Shown: one piece after another, positions 52,511 through 61,206 of the stretch | Layout: every line of letters starts with the position of its first letter | How positions within the stretch are numbered: the stretch's first letter is position 1 | Position numbers and translations under genes: made by a program | Notes under the pieces: model-generated | The model's input: only the letters and a program-made list of their open reading frames with translations | Database searches by the model: none | What the model was told of the DNA's origin: nothing | Origin: Acetomicrobium hydrogeniformans ATCC BAA-1850 | GTDB lineage: Bacteria; Synergistota; Synergistia; Synergistales; Acetomicrobiaceae | Length of the DNA: 64,000 bases | Assembly (NCBI RefSeq): GCF_000160455.2 | Contig: NZ_ACJX03000001.1 | Location: forward strand, 1,994,001 to 2,058,000 | Direction: 5' to 3'

Positions 52511-54277
52511 ATGAAATTCGGGATGAAGGCAGCCTATTTGCTTTTTGCAGCCTTTGTTGTTGTGCTGTTTGCAAATCCTGCCTTCGCTGCCATGGGGGAA
52601 ATACAAAGCTTTACCTTTAAGGGCACCGAAACGGACCTTCTTGGGATGAAAGAGACCTTGAAACCTGACGGCAAACCAGATGCTCATTTCGTCGTTTCCC
52701 TCAAAGGTGTCGGAGCTATCACGGGCGTAGAACTTAAGGCTATAGGAACGGATAGGGCATGGGACACGATTCCCGGCAACGAAAAATGGGGAATGATCGT
52801 ACGAGATGGCAAGGGAGAGGATATAACAACTGCCTCAGGATCATTTTCGACCAAACCTTTTTTCGCCTTTCTTACCCTTCATCTTTACGTTGCCGATGAT
52901 GGCACTGCCTTTTCGGAAAAACGTGAATACGAGGTGTCTGTGTCGTTCATGGACGGCAGTGCTGTGACCGCTAAGACAACAGTTCCGGGATTGCCCGAGT
53001 CCGAAGAACTATCGGCGGTCTTGTTGGGGATTGGAGACAAAGACGTCGTGGGTAAATCGGAGAAGATCAATCGAGACGGCGTAAGGGATGCTCACTTTAA
53101 AACCCGATTCAACACCGTATCCGTAGTTGAAGAGATTTCGATACGAAATGTGGACGGCACATCTTCGGCGTGGGACACCGCCCCTGGCAACGGCATATGG
53201 GCCATAGCGGTCTATACCGACGGCAAGTTGCGAAACAGGGAGGATGGAAGCGTAAAATTCGCCGTAGAGGGCGATACGACGTTAGACCTTTGGGTCGCTG
53301 ACAACGGCTCCATTGCAGCAGGCGCTACGCGATATGAAGTGATCGTTAAGTTCAATGACGGCACGGTCTTGCGCAAGGTAGCCGAACGTCAGGAGGTTGC
53401 AAAAACGGCCGTCGACAAAGGCATCCTCTCTGCAGTTTTGATTGAGCCTACAAGAGGAGATCTCACCTCCAGAAGCGAGGCTTTGAAGGGCGACGGAAAG
53501 CCCGACTGGAAGATCGCCATTGAAATGGTAGCCGAGGGAAGGATCATCAACTTCATAGTTCGTGGAAATGACAGCGCCTCGGAATGGGATACGATACCAG
53601 GAAACGGAAAATGGCTGGTAGCGGTGACGGACTCTTCCGGAAACGTCTTAAACGAAAGCAACGGCTCAATTTCTTTGAATGTTTCCGGAAAAAAGGAATT
53701 TGATCTATGGCTAACGGATAATGGAACTATTACGGAAGGCGACGTTAAATACAAAGTCCTCGTGGTCATGAGCGACGGAAGCATCTTGGAAAAGGATGTA
53801 GTGCGTGCCGAAGAAGGAAAAGAGGTTTCAAAGGCCGGGATGCCTTCGGACAGAGCTCAAGTTTCTGACAAAATTCGCGCTACTTATCGCGGCAAGGGGC
53901 CTATGAACTACCTAAAGAAGGCAGAGGTTTCCTCTCTTCTTGCCTCGGCGGATGCGAACCCCGACGCTCACATGCTACTCAAGCTCATTAATACCAAAGG
54001 AACCATAAAAAGCATTACCGTTAAGGCAAAAGACGGCAAAAGCGGTACCTGGGACACTATTCCGGGAAACGGCGTATGGAATATAGTAGTCACCCGCGCT
54101 GCGTCTGGGGGAATACTGTCTAATACGGACGGGTCTTTCAATATGGAGGTCGAAAGAAACACGGAACTGCACCTCTGGCTGGCTGACAACGGTAATTTCG
54201 GCGTCGCACCGGAGAAATTTGAGATTTTTATAGCTTTTGAAGACGGGCGCTTGCTGAAGAATACGATAAGAAAATGA
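52511..54277 (+). CDS. Secreted protein of four repeated beta-type domains, function unknown
   Basis: The 588-residue protein has a signal peptide (MKFGMKAAYLLFAAFVV...AFA) and then four related units of about 137-155 residues. Each carries WDTxPGN at residues 84, 221, 359 and 514. A DLW(V/L)(A/T)DNG-like motif follows about 40 residues later, and a final (Y/F)EVxVxFxDGxxL strand closes the unit. Each unit opens with an acidic D-x-DGKPD-like loop (residues 52-58, 189-193, 328-332, 481-486) that resembles calcium-binding loops. No enzyme motif was found. GGGGGGATATC precedes the ATG. The context, next to importer and betaine/carnitine-type genes, does not assign a role. Confidence 0.85.
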   Translation: MKFGMKAAYLLFAAFVVVLFANPAFAAMGEIQSFTFKGTETDLLGMKETLKPDGKPDAHFVVSLKGVGAITGVELKAIGTDRAWDTIPGNEKWGMIVRDGKGEDITTASGSFSTKPFFAFLTLHLYVADDGTAFSEKREYEVSVSFMDGSAVTAKTTVPGLPESEELSAVLLGIGDKDVVGKSEKINRDGVRDAHFKTRFNTVSVVEEISIRNVDGTSSAWDTAPGNGIWAIAVYTDGKLRNREDGSVKFAVEGDTTLDLWVADNGSIAAGATRYEVIVKFNDGTVLRKVAERQEVAKTAVDKGILSAVLIEPTRGDLTSRSEALKGDGKPDWKIAIEMVAEGRIINFIVRGNDSASEWDTIPGNGKWLVAVTDSSGNVLNESNGSISLNVSGKKEFDLWLTDNGTITEGDVKYKVLVVMSDGSILEKDVVRAEEGKEVSKAGMPSDRAQVSDKIRATYRGKGPMNYLKKAEVSSLLASADANPDAHMLLKLINTKGTIKSITVKAKDGKSGTWDTIPGNGVWNIVVTRAASGGILSNTDGSFNMEVERNTELHLWLADNGNFGVAPEKFEIFIAFEDGRLLKNTIRK

Positions 54278-54337
54278 TCTTACCAACTGCTGCAATCTGA
54301 ACATTTATAATGCGACGTTATAAAAAATTGAAGTAAG

Positions 54338-54382
54338 ATGGCCTGGCAACTAATTATTGCATAAGCTGTCAGGCCATTTTTG
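54338..54382 (+). terminator. Terminator of the repeat-protein gene
   Basis: ATGGCCTG (54338-54345) pairs with CAGGCCAT (54370-54377), then TTTTT follows. It lies 60 bp past the stop codon. Confidence 0.75.
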
Positions 54383-54392
54383 TCGTAGGGGC

Positions 54393-54548
54393 CAATGATC
54401 CACCTATGTCATAATTTAGAGCACTGTCCAGCTAGAATGCAATCTTTCCATCTAACCCGATAGCACAGTATATTCCCTTTGAGAAAGGCGCCGACGACCT
54501 TGTATGAACCACCATCTGTTGTTGGCTGCCGGAAAGTACTTTCTGGGG
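54393..54548 (-). pseudogene. Relic of an ABC ATPase related to the gene at 47.6 kb
   Basis: The first part (54393-54502) aligns with 47654-47790, the C-terminal TOBE region of the ABC ATPase, with a gap. It then jumps to sequence aligning with about 48230-48260, the signature region, without the rest. Substitutions and both deletions break the frame. Compact evidence that a second copy of this importer once lay here. Confidence 0.75.
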
Positions 54549-55046
54549 ATTATTTACAGACATCGTGTTTTGGCTGAATCTTTATGTCATGTGTTATAAT
54601 ATTTAAATCAGAATCTATTACAAAACCTGTATTATAATTGCATATCTTAAAAACCAAAGCTGTTGCCTTGGCGTAAGTCAAGGATTGCAAGCTGATCGTA
54701 TAGGTTTGCTGATTTCTGTTTTAAGCAGATTTATGTTGAGAAATCTTTGCTTTGGCCGTCGAGTTTGTAGAGTCGTTCGTCGGAAAGGGCAATTAATTTT
54801 TCATTGAAGGCTCACATATATATCGCTATTATTTCATGGACATCTCTTTTAATGAATATATAGATTATCAAAAATAAGGCAAGCCATATTATATAAATTA
54901 TATTAAGTTTTATATATCCTTTTTCATTTATATATGACAGACATACAAGGAGGTGGTTGTTGCATTTACAGAAGGCCTTTGTATGCAGTTAATGGTGTGC
55001 TACAACTAGAATTTGAAATAAAAAACGTCAAGAAAGGGGTTTTAGG
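54549..55046. other. AT-rich gap with only weak coding traces
   Basis: About 500 bp separate the ATPase relic from the first binding-protein gene. A strong ribosome site (AAGGAGGT) at 54947-54954 is followed by a 10- to 11-codon frame (TTG 54957 or 54960 to TAA) that might be a leader peptide. Nothing else is recognised apart from the short trace at 54731-54811. Confidence 0.5.
54731..54811 (-). pseudogene. Possible C-terminal relic of a GGDEF-type protein
   Basis: The minus strand reads AFNEKLIALSDERLYKLDG and six more codons, then a stop. The sequence ADxRLYxAKxxG is the usual end of GGDEF domains, and this resembles it. Short and not certain. Confidence 0.25.
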
Positions 55047-56069
55047 ATGAGTTTAACGAAAAAAACATTGTATTTGATATTGGGGTTAGTTTTTGTTTTT
55101 ACTGTCGCAGCAGGAGGAGCCGAGAAATGTTTTGCTCAAAATGACAACGGCAAAATAACCTTTGCCGATTTCAGTTGGGAGAGCGTTCAAGTACACAATA
55201 GGATAGCCGGTTATCTGATTAGACATGGCTGGGGTCGTGAAGTCGAATACATGCTTGTCGAGGAAGTGCCGGGCTTTATGGGACTGGAGAGGGGCGATAT
55301 TCAGATAGCAATGGAGGCCTGGGTTGACAACGCAGCTTCCTACTGGGAAGAGGCCAAAAAACGCGGGATGATCATAAGCCTTGGAAAGAACTACCCAGAC
55401 GCGCCTCAAGGATGGTATGTTCCAACTTACATCATCGAAGGAGATGAAGAGAGGGGCATCAAGCCCATGGCTTCGGATCTCAAATCCGTCTCAGATCTGC
55501 CCAAGTATTGGGAGCTTTTCAAAGATCCCGAGCTCAAAACAAAGGGACGCTTCAACAACGGCCCTTCGGGTTGGATAATAAGCGTCATAAATGAAAAACG
55601 CCTCAAAGCCTACGGACTGGATAAAACCTATCGAAACTTCTACACCGGCTCTGCAGCAGCCCTGGCTTCGGCTATTGCCGGAGCTTATGAACGAGGAAAC
55701 CCTGTTCTGGCTTACTACTGGGAGCCTACCCCCCTTCTTGGAATGTACGACATGACGAGGCTCGAAGAACCGCCCTACGATGAAAAAGTATGGAACGATA
55801 CAGGAGCATGCGAAATGCCCAAGTGCAGGGTGTTGAAAGTTGCCAATCGCGATTTTCTCGAAGAAAATCCCGAGATAGAGGAGATGCTCAAACGCTACAG
55901 AACTTCTCTGGAACTTACCAACGAAGTGCTGGCATATATGAAGAAAAACTCAGTCACTCCCAAAGATGCTGCCGAATGGTTTTTAAAAACCCATCCGAAA
56001 CTGTGGAGATCCTGGATAGCAGATCCAAAGGTCCAAGAAAAAATCGCCAGATCTCTCGAGCAAATTTAA
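55047..56069 (+). CDS. Glycine betaine/carnitine/choline-type ABC substrate-binding protein, copy 1
   Basis: The 340-residue protein has a signal peptide (about 30 residues ending near CFA), followed by an OpuAC-type domain: ITFADFSWESVQVHNRIAGYL near 38, LERGDIQIAMEAWVDN near 82, and GNPVLAYYWEPTPLLGMYD near 215. The many Trp/Tyr residues fit the aromatic box that binds quaternary ammonium groups. GAAAGGGG lies near the ATG. No ProV/ProW genes are adjacent, so the ATPase and permease must be elsewhere. Next gene is a carnitine-acyltransferase-family protein. Confidence 0.88.
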   Translation: MSLTKKTLYLILGLVFVFTVAAGGAEKCFAQNDNGKITFADFSWESVQVHNRIAGYLIRHGWGREVEYMLVEEVPGFMGLERGDIQIAMEAWVDNAASYWEEAKKRGMIISLGKNYPDAPQGWYVPTYIIEGDEERGIKPMASDLKSVSDLPKYWELFKDPELKTKGRFNNGPSGWIISVINEKRLKAYGLDKTYRNFYTGSAAALASAIAGAYERGNPVLAYYWEPTPLLGMYDMTRLEEPPYDEKVWNDTGACEMPKCRVLKVANRDFLEENPEIEEMLKRYRTSLELTNEVLAYMKKNSVTPKDAAEWFLKTHPKLWRSWIADPKVQEKIARSLEQI

Positions 56070-56085
56070 GGGAGGATCGAGGGAA

Positions 56086-57870
56086 TTGATAACTAAACGT
56101 GAATCGGTCGTGATAGCACATTCACGGGAAATACCCATTTTATCCTTTTCCCCCCTGGAAAGAACTTGCAGTCGGCTCCTCGAATGGGCGCGCCCTATGC
56201 TTTCTGCAGATCTTTACCGCGAAAGCATGCGGGCTGTCGAGGGTTTTTTGTCGTCCAGTGGAGAGGGACATCTCCTTCAGGGCGAACTTGACAGAATTTA
56301 TCCTGAGCAAAGGGACGTTTTAAAGTGGATGCCCTACTGGGAAAATTGGTACCTCTCCAACAGACATCCCCTTCCCGCTAACTGCAATCCCTTCTATGTG
56401 CTGGAAGTCGAAGGAGAAAAGCTTAAAATCGATAATGCCGAGCTTTCAGCGATGGCGGTGGAAGCTGCCCTTAAATTTCACCTGAAAATAAAAAGGGGAG
56501 ATCTAAAACCTGACCGTTGGAATGGCCGCCTTCTTTCAATGGAACAATACGACTTAATCTTCGGCGTTACACGCATCCCCGGAAAGGATATGGATCGAAA
56601 TCTGAAAAGCGATACCGACTATATAGCCGTCCTTTGTAACGGCCATATTTTCCTTCAAAAAGTCCTAAACGGCGAAAATATTGTGCCAAGCGAAGGTCTT
56701 GCTCGCAATTTTCGAATCATTATGGAGCAATCCAGGCGGCCTGCAAGAGTGCCTCTATCAGCGCTTACCTCTCTGCCCCGATCGAAGTGGGCCGAGATCC
56801 GCGATAAACTTATACAATGCAAAGAGGTCGCAAGAGCTATCGAAGCAATAGAAAAAAGCCTTTTTGTGCTCTGTCTCGATGAACCGAGGGAAATGACGCT
56901 AGAAGAGCTGTCTTTAAGTGTCCTTCTGGGGCCCCCTGAAAGCAGGTGGTTTGACAAGTCGTTGCAGGTGGTAGTCTTGGGCAAGGGCCGAATCGGCATA
57001 AACTTCGAGCACTCTCAGAGGGACGGCACGCCCATGGGTCGTTTCGTCAAATTCTTAAATGAAGAGATTGCGACCTTAAGGCTCAAAACAGGGGCCGCTC
57101 CTTCCCCGACAGAAGTGAATATACCGGAAAGAGATTATGTCAAAGATATATTGTTGAAAGCTCAAAAAGAAGCAGAAAAAGCATTTTCTAAGTTGAAATT
57201 GAGCGTAATTAAATTCAAAGATTTCGGGAAGGAAGAAATTAAAAGGCTTAAGTTGAGTCCCGACGGCTTTGTCCAAACTGCTCTTTTTCTTTCGCAAAAA
57301 AGAGCCTGGAGGCATGTAAAAACTACTTTTGAATCGGTTATGCTCAGGCAATTCTGGAAAGGACGAACGGAGGGAATGAGGCCATTTAATTCCTGGACTG
57401 GGGCTTTCCTTAGGCTTGTCGACGATCCTGCTGCAAGCGACAGAGCGCGCAATGCAGCCATGCTAAAAGCCATAAAAGCTCACAGCTTTCGTGCCAGGCT
57501 GTGCATGGACGGCAAAGGTCTGGAGGGTCATCTGGGACTTCTTGAGGCTATAGCCGAGGGAAAGGTAGGTGAGAAAGCGTTAGTCGAAAAGCCAAAAATA
57601 TACGAATGCCCTGCCTGGAAGGTGCTGCAGGATATCGGGATAACATCATCCACTACTTCGGGCGAAGGGTTGGTTTCTGCAGGCTACGGCCCGGCCCAGG
57701 AAGACGGCATTGCCGTAAGGTACATCAAAAGGCCTGACTGTTTAGTCTTTTGCATTACGAGCCTAGATGATTTTGATGATTCTAGAAGGCGCTTCATCGA
57801 AAAACTTCCGAAGGCATTGAAGGATATGCGCCGCTGTGCTGGCCTGTCGACGGAACGTAAGTTTTTTTGA
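56086..57870 (+). CDS. Choline/carnitine O-acyltransferase-family protein
   Basis: The 594-residue protein has the length and motif order of carnitine acyltransferases: YWENWYLSNRHPLPANCNPFY near 84, catalytic-His motif INFEHSQRDGTP (His309), LSPDGFVQTALFLSQKR near 390, the GRTEGMRPFNSW substrate loop near 426 and SSTTSGEGLVSAGYGP near 521. Enzymes of the family move acyl groups between CoA and carnitine or choline. Bacterial members are uncommon. No signal peptide, so it would act in the cytoplasm. It starts at TTG 56086 after GGGAGG, 16 bp past one binding protein gene and upstream of a second. The cofactor and alcohol substrate are inferred. Confidence 0.9.
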   Translation: MITKRESVVIAHSREIPILSFSPLERTCSRLLEWARPMLSADLYRESMRAVEGFLSSSGEGHLLQGELDRIYPEQRDVLKWMPYWENWYLSNRHPLPANCNPFYVLEVEGEKLKIDNAELSAMAVEAALKFHLKIKRGDLKPDRWNGRLLSMEQYDLIFGVTRIPGKDMDRNLKSDTDYIAVLCNGHIFLQKVLNGENIVPSEGLARNFRIIMEQSRRPARVPLSALTSLPRSKWAEIRDKLIQCKEVARAIEAIEKSLFVLCLDEPREMTLEELSLSVLLGPPESRWFDKSLQVVVLGKGRIGINFEHSQRDGTPMGRFVKFLNEEIATLRLKTGAAPSPTEVNIPERDYVKDILLKAQKEAEKAFSKLKLSVIKFKDFGKEEIKRLKLSPDGFVQTALFLSQKRAWRHVKTTFESVMLRQFWKGRTEGMRPFNSWTGAFLRLVDDPAASDRARNAAMLKAIKAHSFRARLCMDGKGLEGHLGLLEAIAEGKVGEKALVEKPKIYECPAWKVLQDIGITSSTTSGEGLVSAGYGPAQEDGIAVRYIKRPDCLVFCITSLDDFDDSRRRFIEKLPKALKDMRRCAGLSTERKFF

Positions 57871-57904
57871 CAAGCACGTAAAAATTTTGGTAATATAAAA
57901 TCTA

Positions 57905-58063
57905 CTATAGTGCTTGCTTCTGTAATTTTAGCCTTTCGATTTCCCAAAGTTCATAAAATTTTCGTAGTACCCATTTCGCGATGCCCATTACGAGATCGCC
58001 GACCGATTTGCCTATATTTTCTTGCAAACCCGATGCATTAATCCGAGGCGCTAATCCGAGGCG
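57905..58063 (-). pseudogene. Short uncharacterised relic on the opposite strand
   Basis: The minus-strand frame reads RLGLAPRINASGLQENIGKS, then a helical, charged segment ending in ERLKLQKQAL and a stop. It is preceded by a stop codon and has no start or ribosome site. Its amphipathic pattern resembles genuine protein, but no family is recognised and it may be chance. Confidence 0.3.
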
Positions 58064-58064
58064 C
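58039..58064. repeat. Two perfect 13-bp tandem repeats
   Basis: TAATCCGAGGCGC occurs twice in succession about 20-40 bp upstream of the ribosome site of the second binding protein gene. Copy number may vary between strains. Confidence 0.8.
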
Positions 58065-58104
58065 TAAATAGTAAATAAAATAATACAAAGGGAGGAATGC
58101 GTAA

Positions 58105-59115
58105 ATGAGAAAACTTTTCGCACTTTTTTGCGCTGTTTCAATTGCGGTTTTTTGTATTGCAGGGTCAGCGCCGGCAAAGGATAAAACGGTTACCTTTGTA
58201 GATTTCAGCTGGAGCAGCGTACAGATGCACAACAGAATAGCGGGTTTCGTCCTGGAGCACGGATACGGCTATAAGCCTAACTACATTTTCGCCGAAACCG
58301 TGCCAGGACTGACAGGACTAGCACGCGGGGATGTCGACATAGCCATGGAGATGTGGATCGATAACGTCTTAGATTGGTACAATGAAGCTGTAGGAAAGGA
58401 TAAAAAAGTCATCGACCTTGGTCCTGTTTTTCCTGACTCGCCTCAGGGTTGGTACGTACCCACCTTCGTCATCGAAGGCGACGAAGAGAGGGGGATCGAA
58501 CCTATGGCTCCGGATTTGAGGTCGGTCTACGACCTTCCCAAATACTGGGAACTTTTCAAAGACCCGGAAAAACCGAATAAGGGGCGCTTCTACAACGCAA
58601 TCCCGGGGTGGGTGGTTCATGATATTAACTTAAAGAAACTGGAAGCTTACGGACTTACCGAAACCTTCGAGCCCTTTGGTCCGGGTTCGCAAACTTCCCT
58701 GGCTACGGCGATAGTAACGGCGTACAACAAAGGTCAACCTGTTCTCGCCTACTACTGGGAACCCGAATGGATTATGGGAATGTTAAATATGACTCGTCTT
58801 GAGGAACCGCCCTACGATCCAAAAAAGTGGAACGATGAGGCGGGCTATGCCTGCGAATTTCCTGCCGCCCGTGTTCACATCGGCATCAACGCCGATTTTC
58901 TCAAGAATAACACGGAGATACTTAGCTTTTTGGCAAATTACGAGACCACTCTGGAGCAAAACAACGCAGCTTTGGCATACATGCAGCAGAATAATGCCAA
59001 TGTCGAAACAACCGCAGTATGGTTTCTCAAAGAATACAAAGACCTATGGACGAAATGGATACCCGACGACAAAGTCAAAGAAAAAGTATTAAAGGCTCTG
59101 GAAAAAATAAAATAA
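58105..59115 (+). CDS. Glycine betaine/carnitine/choline-type ABC substrate-binding protein, copy 2
   Basis: The 336-residue protein is a close paralogue of copy 1, with a signal peptide (MRKLFALFCAVSIAVFCIAGSAPA), VTFVDFSWSSVQMHNRIAGFV, LARGDVDIAMEMWIDN and QPVLAYYWEPEWIMGMLNM. Differences in the aromatic region (EWIMG vs TPLLG) may separate their ligands. GGGAGGAATG lies before the ATG. Two binding proteins bracketing an acyltransferase, with no transporter subunits, is unusual. Confidence 0.88.
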   Translation: MRKLFALFCAVSIAVFCIAGSAPAKDKTVTFVDFSWSSVQMHNRIAGFVLEHGYGYKPNYIFAETVPGLTGLARGDVDIAMEMWIDNVLDWYNEAVGKDKKVIDLGPVFPDSPQGWYVPTFVIEGDEERGIEPMAPDLRSVYDLPKYWELFKDPEKPNKGRFYNAIPGWVVHDINLKKLEAYGLTETFEPFGPGSQTSLATAIVTAYNKGQPVLAYYWEPEWIMGMLNMTRLEEPPYDPKKWNDEAGYACEFPAARVHIGINADFLKNNTEILSFLANYETTLEQNNAALAYMQQNNANVETTAVWFLKEYKDLWTKWIPDDKVKEKVLKALEKIK

Positions 59116-59121
59116 AGATAT

Positions 59122-59163
59122 AAAAATGCCCCCGATGGGTAAAGTCCCATCGGGGGCATTTTT
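59122..59163. terminator. Bidirectional terminator between the plus- and minus-strand blocks
   Basis: AAAAATGCCCCCGATGGG pairs with CCCATCGGGGGCATTTTT over 18 bp with a 6-nt loop. It ends both convergent transcripts. Confidence 0.92.
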
Positions 59164-59167
59164 AACG

Positions 59168-60172
59168 TCAGATATTTAAATCTACAAGGCTTACCAATAA
59201 TTTTACCGCTCCTTCTACGTCGCTTAGGCTCACCGTCTCACTTGGAGAGTGGACGTATCTGGTGGGTATTGAAAGCGTCGCGGAAGGGATGCCTTCCTTC
59301 GTCCTTTGAAGTGCGGCAGCGTTAGTACCGCCGAAGGTCAAAACTTCCTTTTGGTAAGGTACGCCTGCCTTTTGTGCTGCCTGCTCCAGCAGTTCGACGA
59401 CCTTCCTGTGGCTTATGGACATCTTGTCCTTCATCTTTATGGCAGGGCCTTTGCCCAACGCCATGGCATGCCTTTTAAGACTTTTGGGATGATCGGCCGA
59501 ATCGGTGACATCAATGGCTACGCAAATGTGAGGTGAAAAACTGTATGCCGATACAAAGGCTCCGACGAGCCCAATTTCCTCCTGAACGGAAAAAGAGCCT
59601 ATAACCGTGTGCCTGTGGTGCTTTAAATTCTTGAAGACTTCGACTAAAACGGCACAGCCCACCCTGTCGTCCATGGATTTGGAAGTCAGGAAATTGCCGT
59701 TTTTGTAAAAATAGGAATCGTAGACGCCAAACGTACCGATTGAGACCAATTTTTCGGCTTCACTGCGGTCGCCGGCGCCGATGTCCACGAAGAGGTTGTC
59801 AAAGGTGAGGTTAGATAAATTTTTCTTTTGCTCCTCGGGTGTCTCACCCTCGTAGTAAACCACTCCCGTGGCTTTGGGGAACTTTATTCTTTGGCCCACG
59901 TAGGTATAGGGAGAAACTCCGCCAACGGGCTCCACCCTGAGGAACCCCTTATCGTCTATATTCGTTACCACGAGTCCTATCTCGTCTATATGGGCATCCA
60001 AGAGAACCTCTTTGTTGTCTCTTCCCCTTTTCCAGACGAGCAAATTGCCCAGGGAATCGAACTTGTGTCCATCTATGTGGCCTTCAAGGTGTTTAAGGAC
60101 GACTCTTTGGACCTCCTCTTCCCTGCCGCTTGGGCCGTAACTTTCTGTCAGTTCTTTGATTAGATCTATCAT
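59168..60172 (-). CDS. M42-family aminopeptidase, copy 3
   Basis: The 334-residue protein has LDAHIDEIGLVV near 55 (first metal His/Asp), SMDDRVGCAVLVEVF near 160, VQEEIGLVGA near 190 (catalytic and metal Glu) and FGGTNAAALQRTKEGIP near 288. It is a cytoplasmic, usually dodecameric metalloaminopeptidase that trims peptides after proteolysis. Its ATG overlaps the previous stop as ATGA. Third in a tandem of three. Confidence 0.92.
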   Translation of the reverse strand: MIDLIKELTESYGPSGREEEVQRVVLKHLEGHIDGHKFDSLGNLLVWKRGRDNKEVLLDAHIDEIGLVVTNIDDKGFLRVEPVGGVSPYTYVGQRIKFPKATGVVYYEGETPEEQKKNLSNLTFDNLFVDIGAGDRSEAEKLVSIGTFGVYDSYFYKNGNFLTSKSMDDRVGCAVLVEVFKNLKHHRHTVIGSFSVQEEIGLVGAFVSAYSFSPHICVAIDVTDSADHPKSLKRHAMALGKGPAIKMKDKMSISHRKVVELLEQAAQKAGVPYQKEVLTFGGTNAAALQRTKEGIPSATLSIPTRYVHSPSETVSLSDVEGAVKLLVSLVDLNI

Positions 60173-61206
60173 CTTGCAAAACCCTCTCCTTCTTCTAAGA
60201 TCTTTCTTACCAGTTTGACCGTGTTTTCAAAATCTCCCAGGTCGATCATGGACAAAGGGCTATGGATGTATCGGGCCGGAATTGAAATGACGCCAGCCGG
60301 CACTCCCCCGCCGGTTTTTGCCAATCGCGCAGCGTCCGTTCCGCCCGCGGTCCTCCTTTTATATTGATGCTTGATGTCGTATTTTTGGGCGACCTGCAGT
60401 ATGGATTCGTAGATCTTTTTATTTACCACGTAGCCCCTGTGCATGAAGGTAACGGCGGGGCCGTCTCCCAGGTGAGTTGCCCACTGATGTTCCGGAAGGC
60501 CGGGATCGTCTCCTGCCGTGGTCCCCTCGATCACCAAGGCCAAGTCGGGTTGAAGCTGTTCAAATAATACCGCGCTTCCCCGAAGGCCCGGCTCTTCCTG
60601 GACCAAAAAGGCAAAGTACAGGTCGTCCTCGTAACGTTGTTCCTGTTCTATTACCTCCATCAAGACGGCGCAACCTGCCCTGTCGTCGAAGGCCTTGCCC
60701 GTAGCCCTGGAATGTTCTTGCCTGAAATCCGTCGCAAATGAGATGTAGTCTCCTAATTCTATTTTACGTGAGGCTTCTTCCTTTGACCTTGCACCTATAT
60801 GTATGCGAAGGTTTTCGAATTTGGGTGATGCCAGCAGCTCGTCTTTCTTTTGAAGGTGTATGGCCTTGTAACCGATGACTCCGGGCAGCTCTCCCTTAAT
60901 CCTGACGTGTTTTCCAACGACGACCCGGGGGTCGACGCCACCTACGGGGGCAAAGGACAGCGTACCGTCATCCTCAATGTTTGTCACCATGAAGCCGACC
61001 TCATCCATGTGGGCAGCCAACAAAAACTTTCTGTTTGATTTAGTCCCTTTTTTGAAAGCAATTAAGTTGCCCAGCACATCCACCTTGACACTATCGACCT
61101 TGCTTTCTATTTTTTCTTTTATAAAATCCCTGACGCGTCCCTCGTCTCCCGAGACGCCGTCAAGTTCGGATAATTCCTTTAAGTACAACGCCTTCACCCC
61201 TTTCAT
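60169..61206 (-). CDS. M42-family aminopeptidase, copy 2
   Basis: The 345-residue paralogue has LAAHMDEVGFMVTN near 60, AFDDRAGCAVLMEV near 170 and VQEEPGLRGSAVL near 195. The TAATG overlap with copy 1 supports the ATG at 61206, although AAAGGGG is also well placed for a TTG at 61188. It has the same type of catalytic residues as its neighbours but the loops differ, so preferences for the peptide N-terminus probably differ. Confidence 0.92.
   Translation of the reverse strand: MKGVKALYLKELSELDGVSGDEGRVRDFIKEKIESKVDSVKVDVLGNLIAFKKGTKSNRKFLLAAHMDEVGFMVTNIEDDGTLSFAPVGGVDPRVVVGKHVRIKGELPGVIGYKAIHLQKKDELLASPKFENLRIHIGARSKEEASRKIELGDYISFATDFRQEHSRATGKAFDDRAGCAVLMEVIEQEQRYEDDLYFAFLVQEEPGLRGSAVLFEQLQPDLALVIEGTTAGDDPGLPEHQWATHLGDGPAVTFMHRGYVVNKKIYESILQVAQKYDIKHQYKRRTAGGTDAARLAKTGGGVPAGVISIPARYIHSPLSMIDLGDFENTVKLVRKILEEGEGFAR

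Noticed and set aside
54549-55046. tRNA or small RNA gene in the long gap
   Set aside because: No cloverleaf or compact hairpin-terminator unit could be found by eye.
56655-57473. Minus-strand frames inside the acyltransferase gene
   Set aside because: They are shadows of a gene whose full motif set reads on the plus strand.
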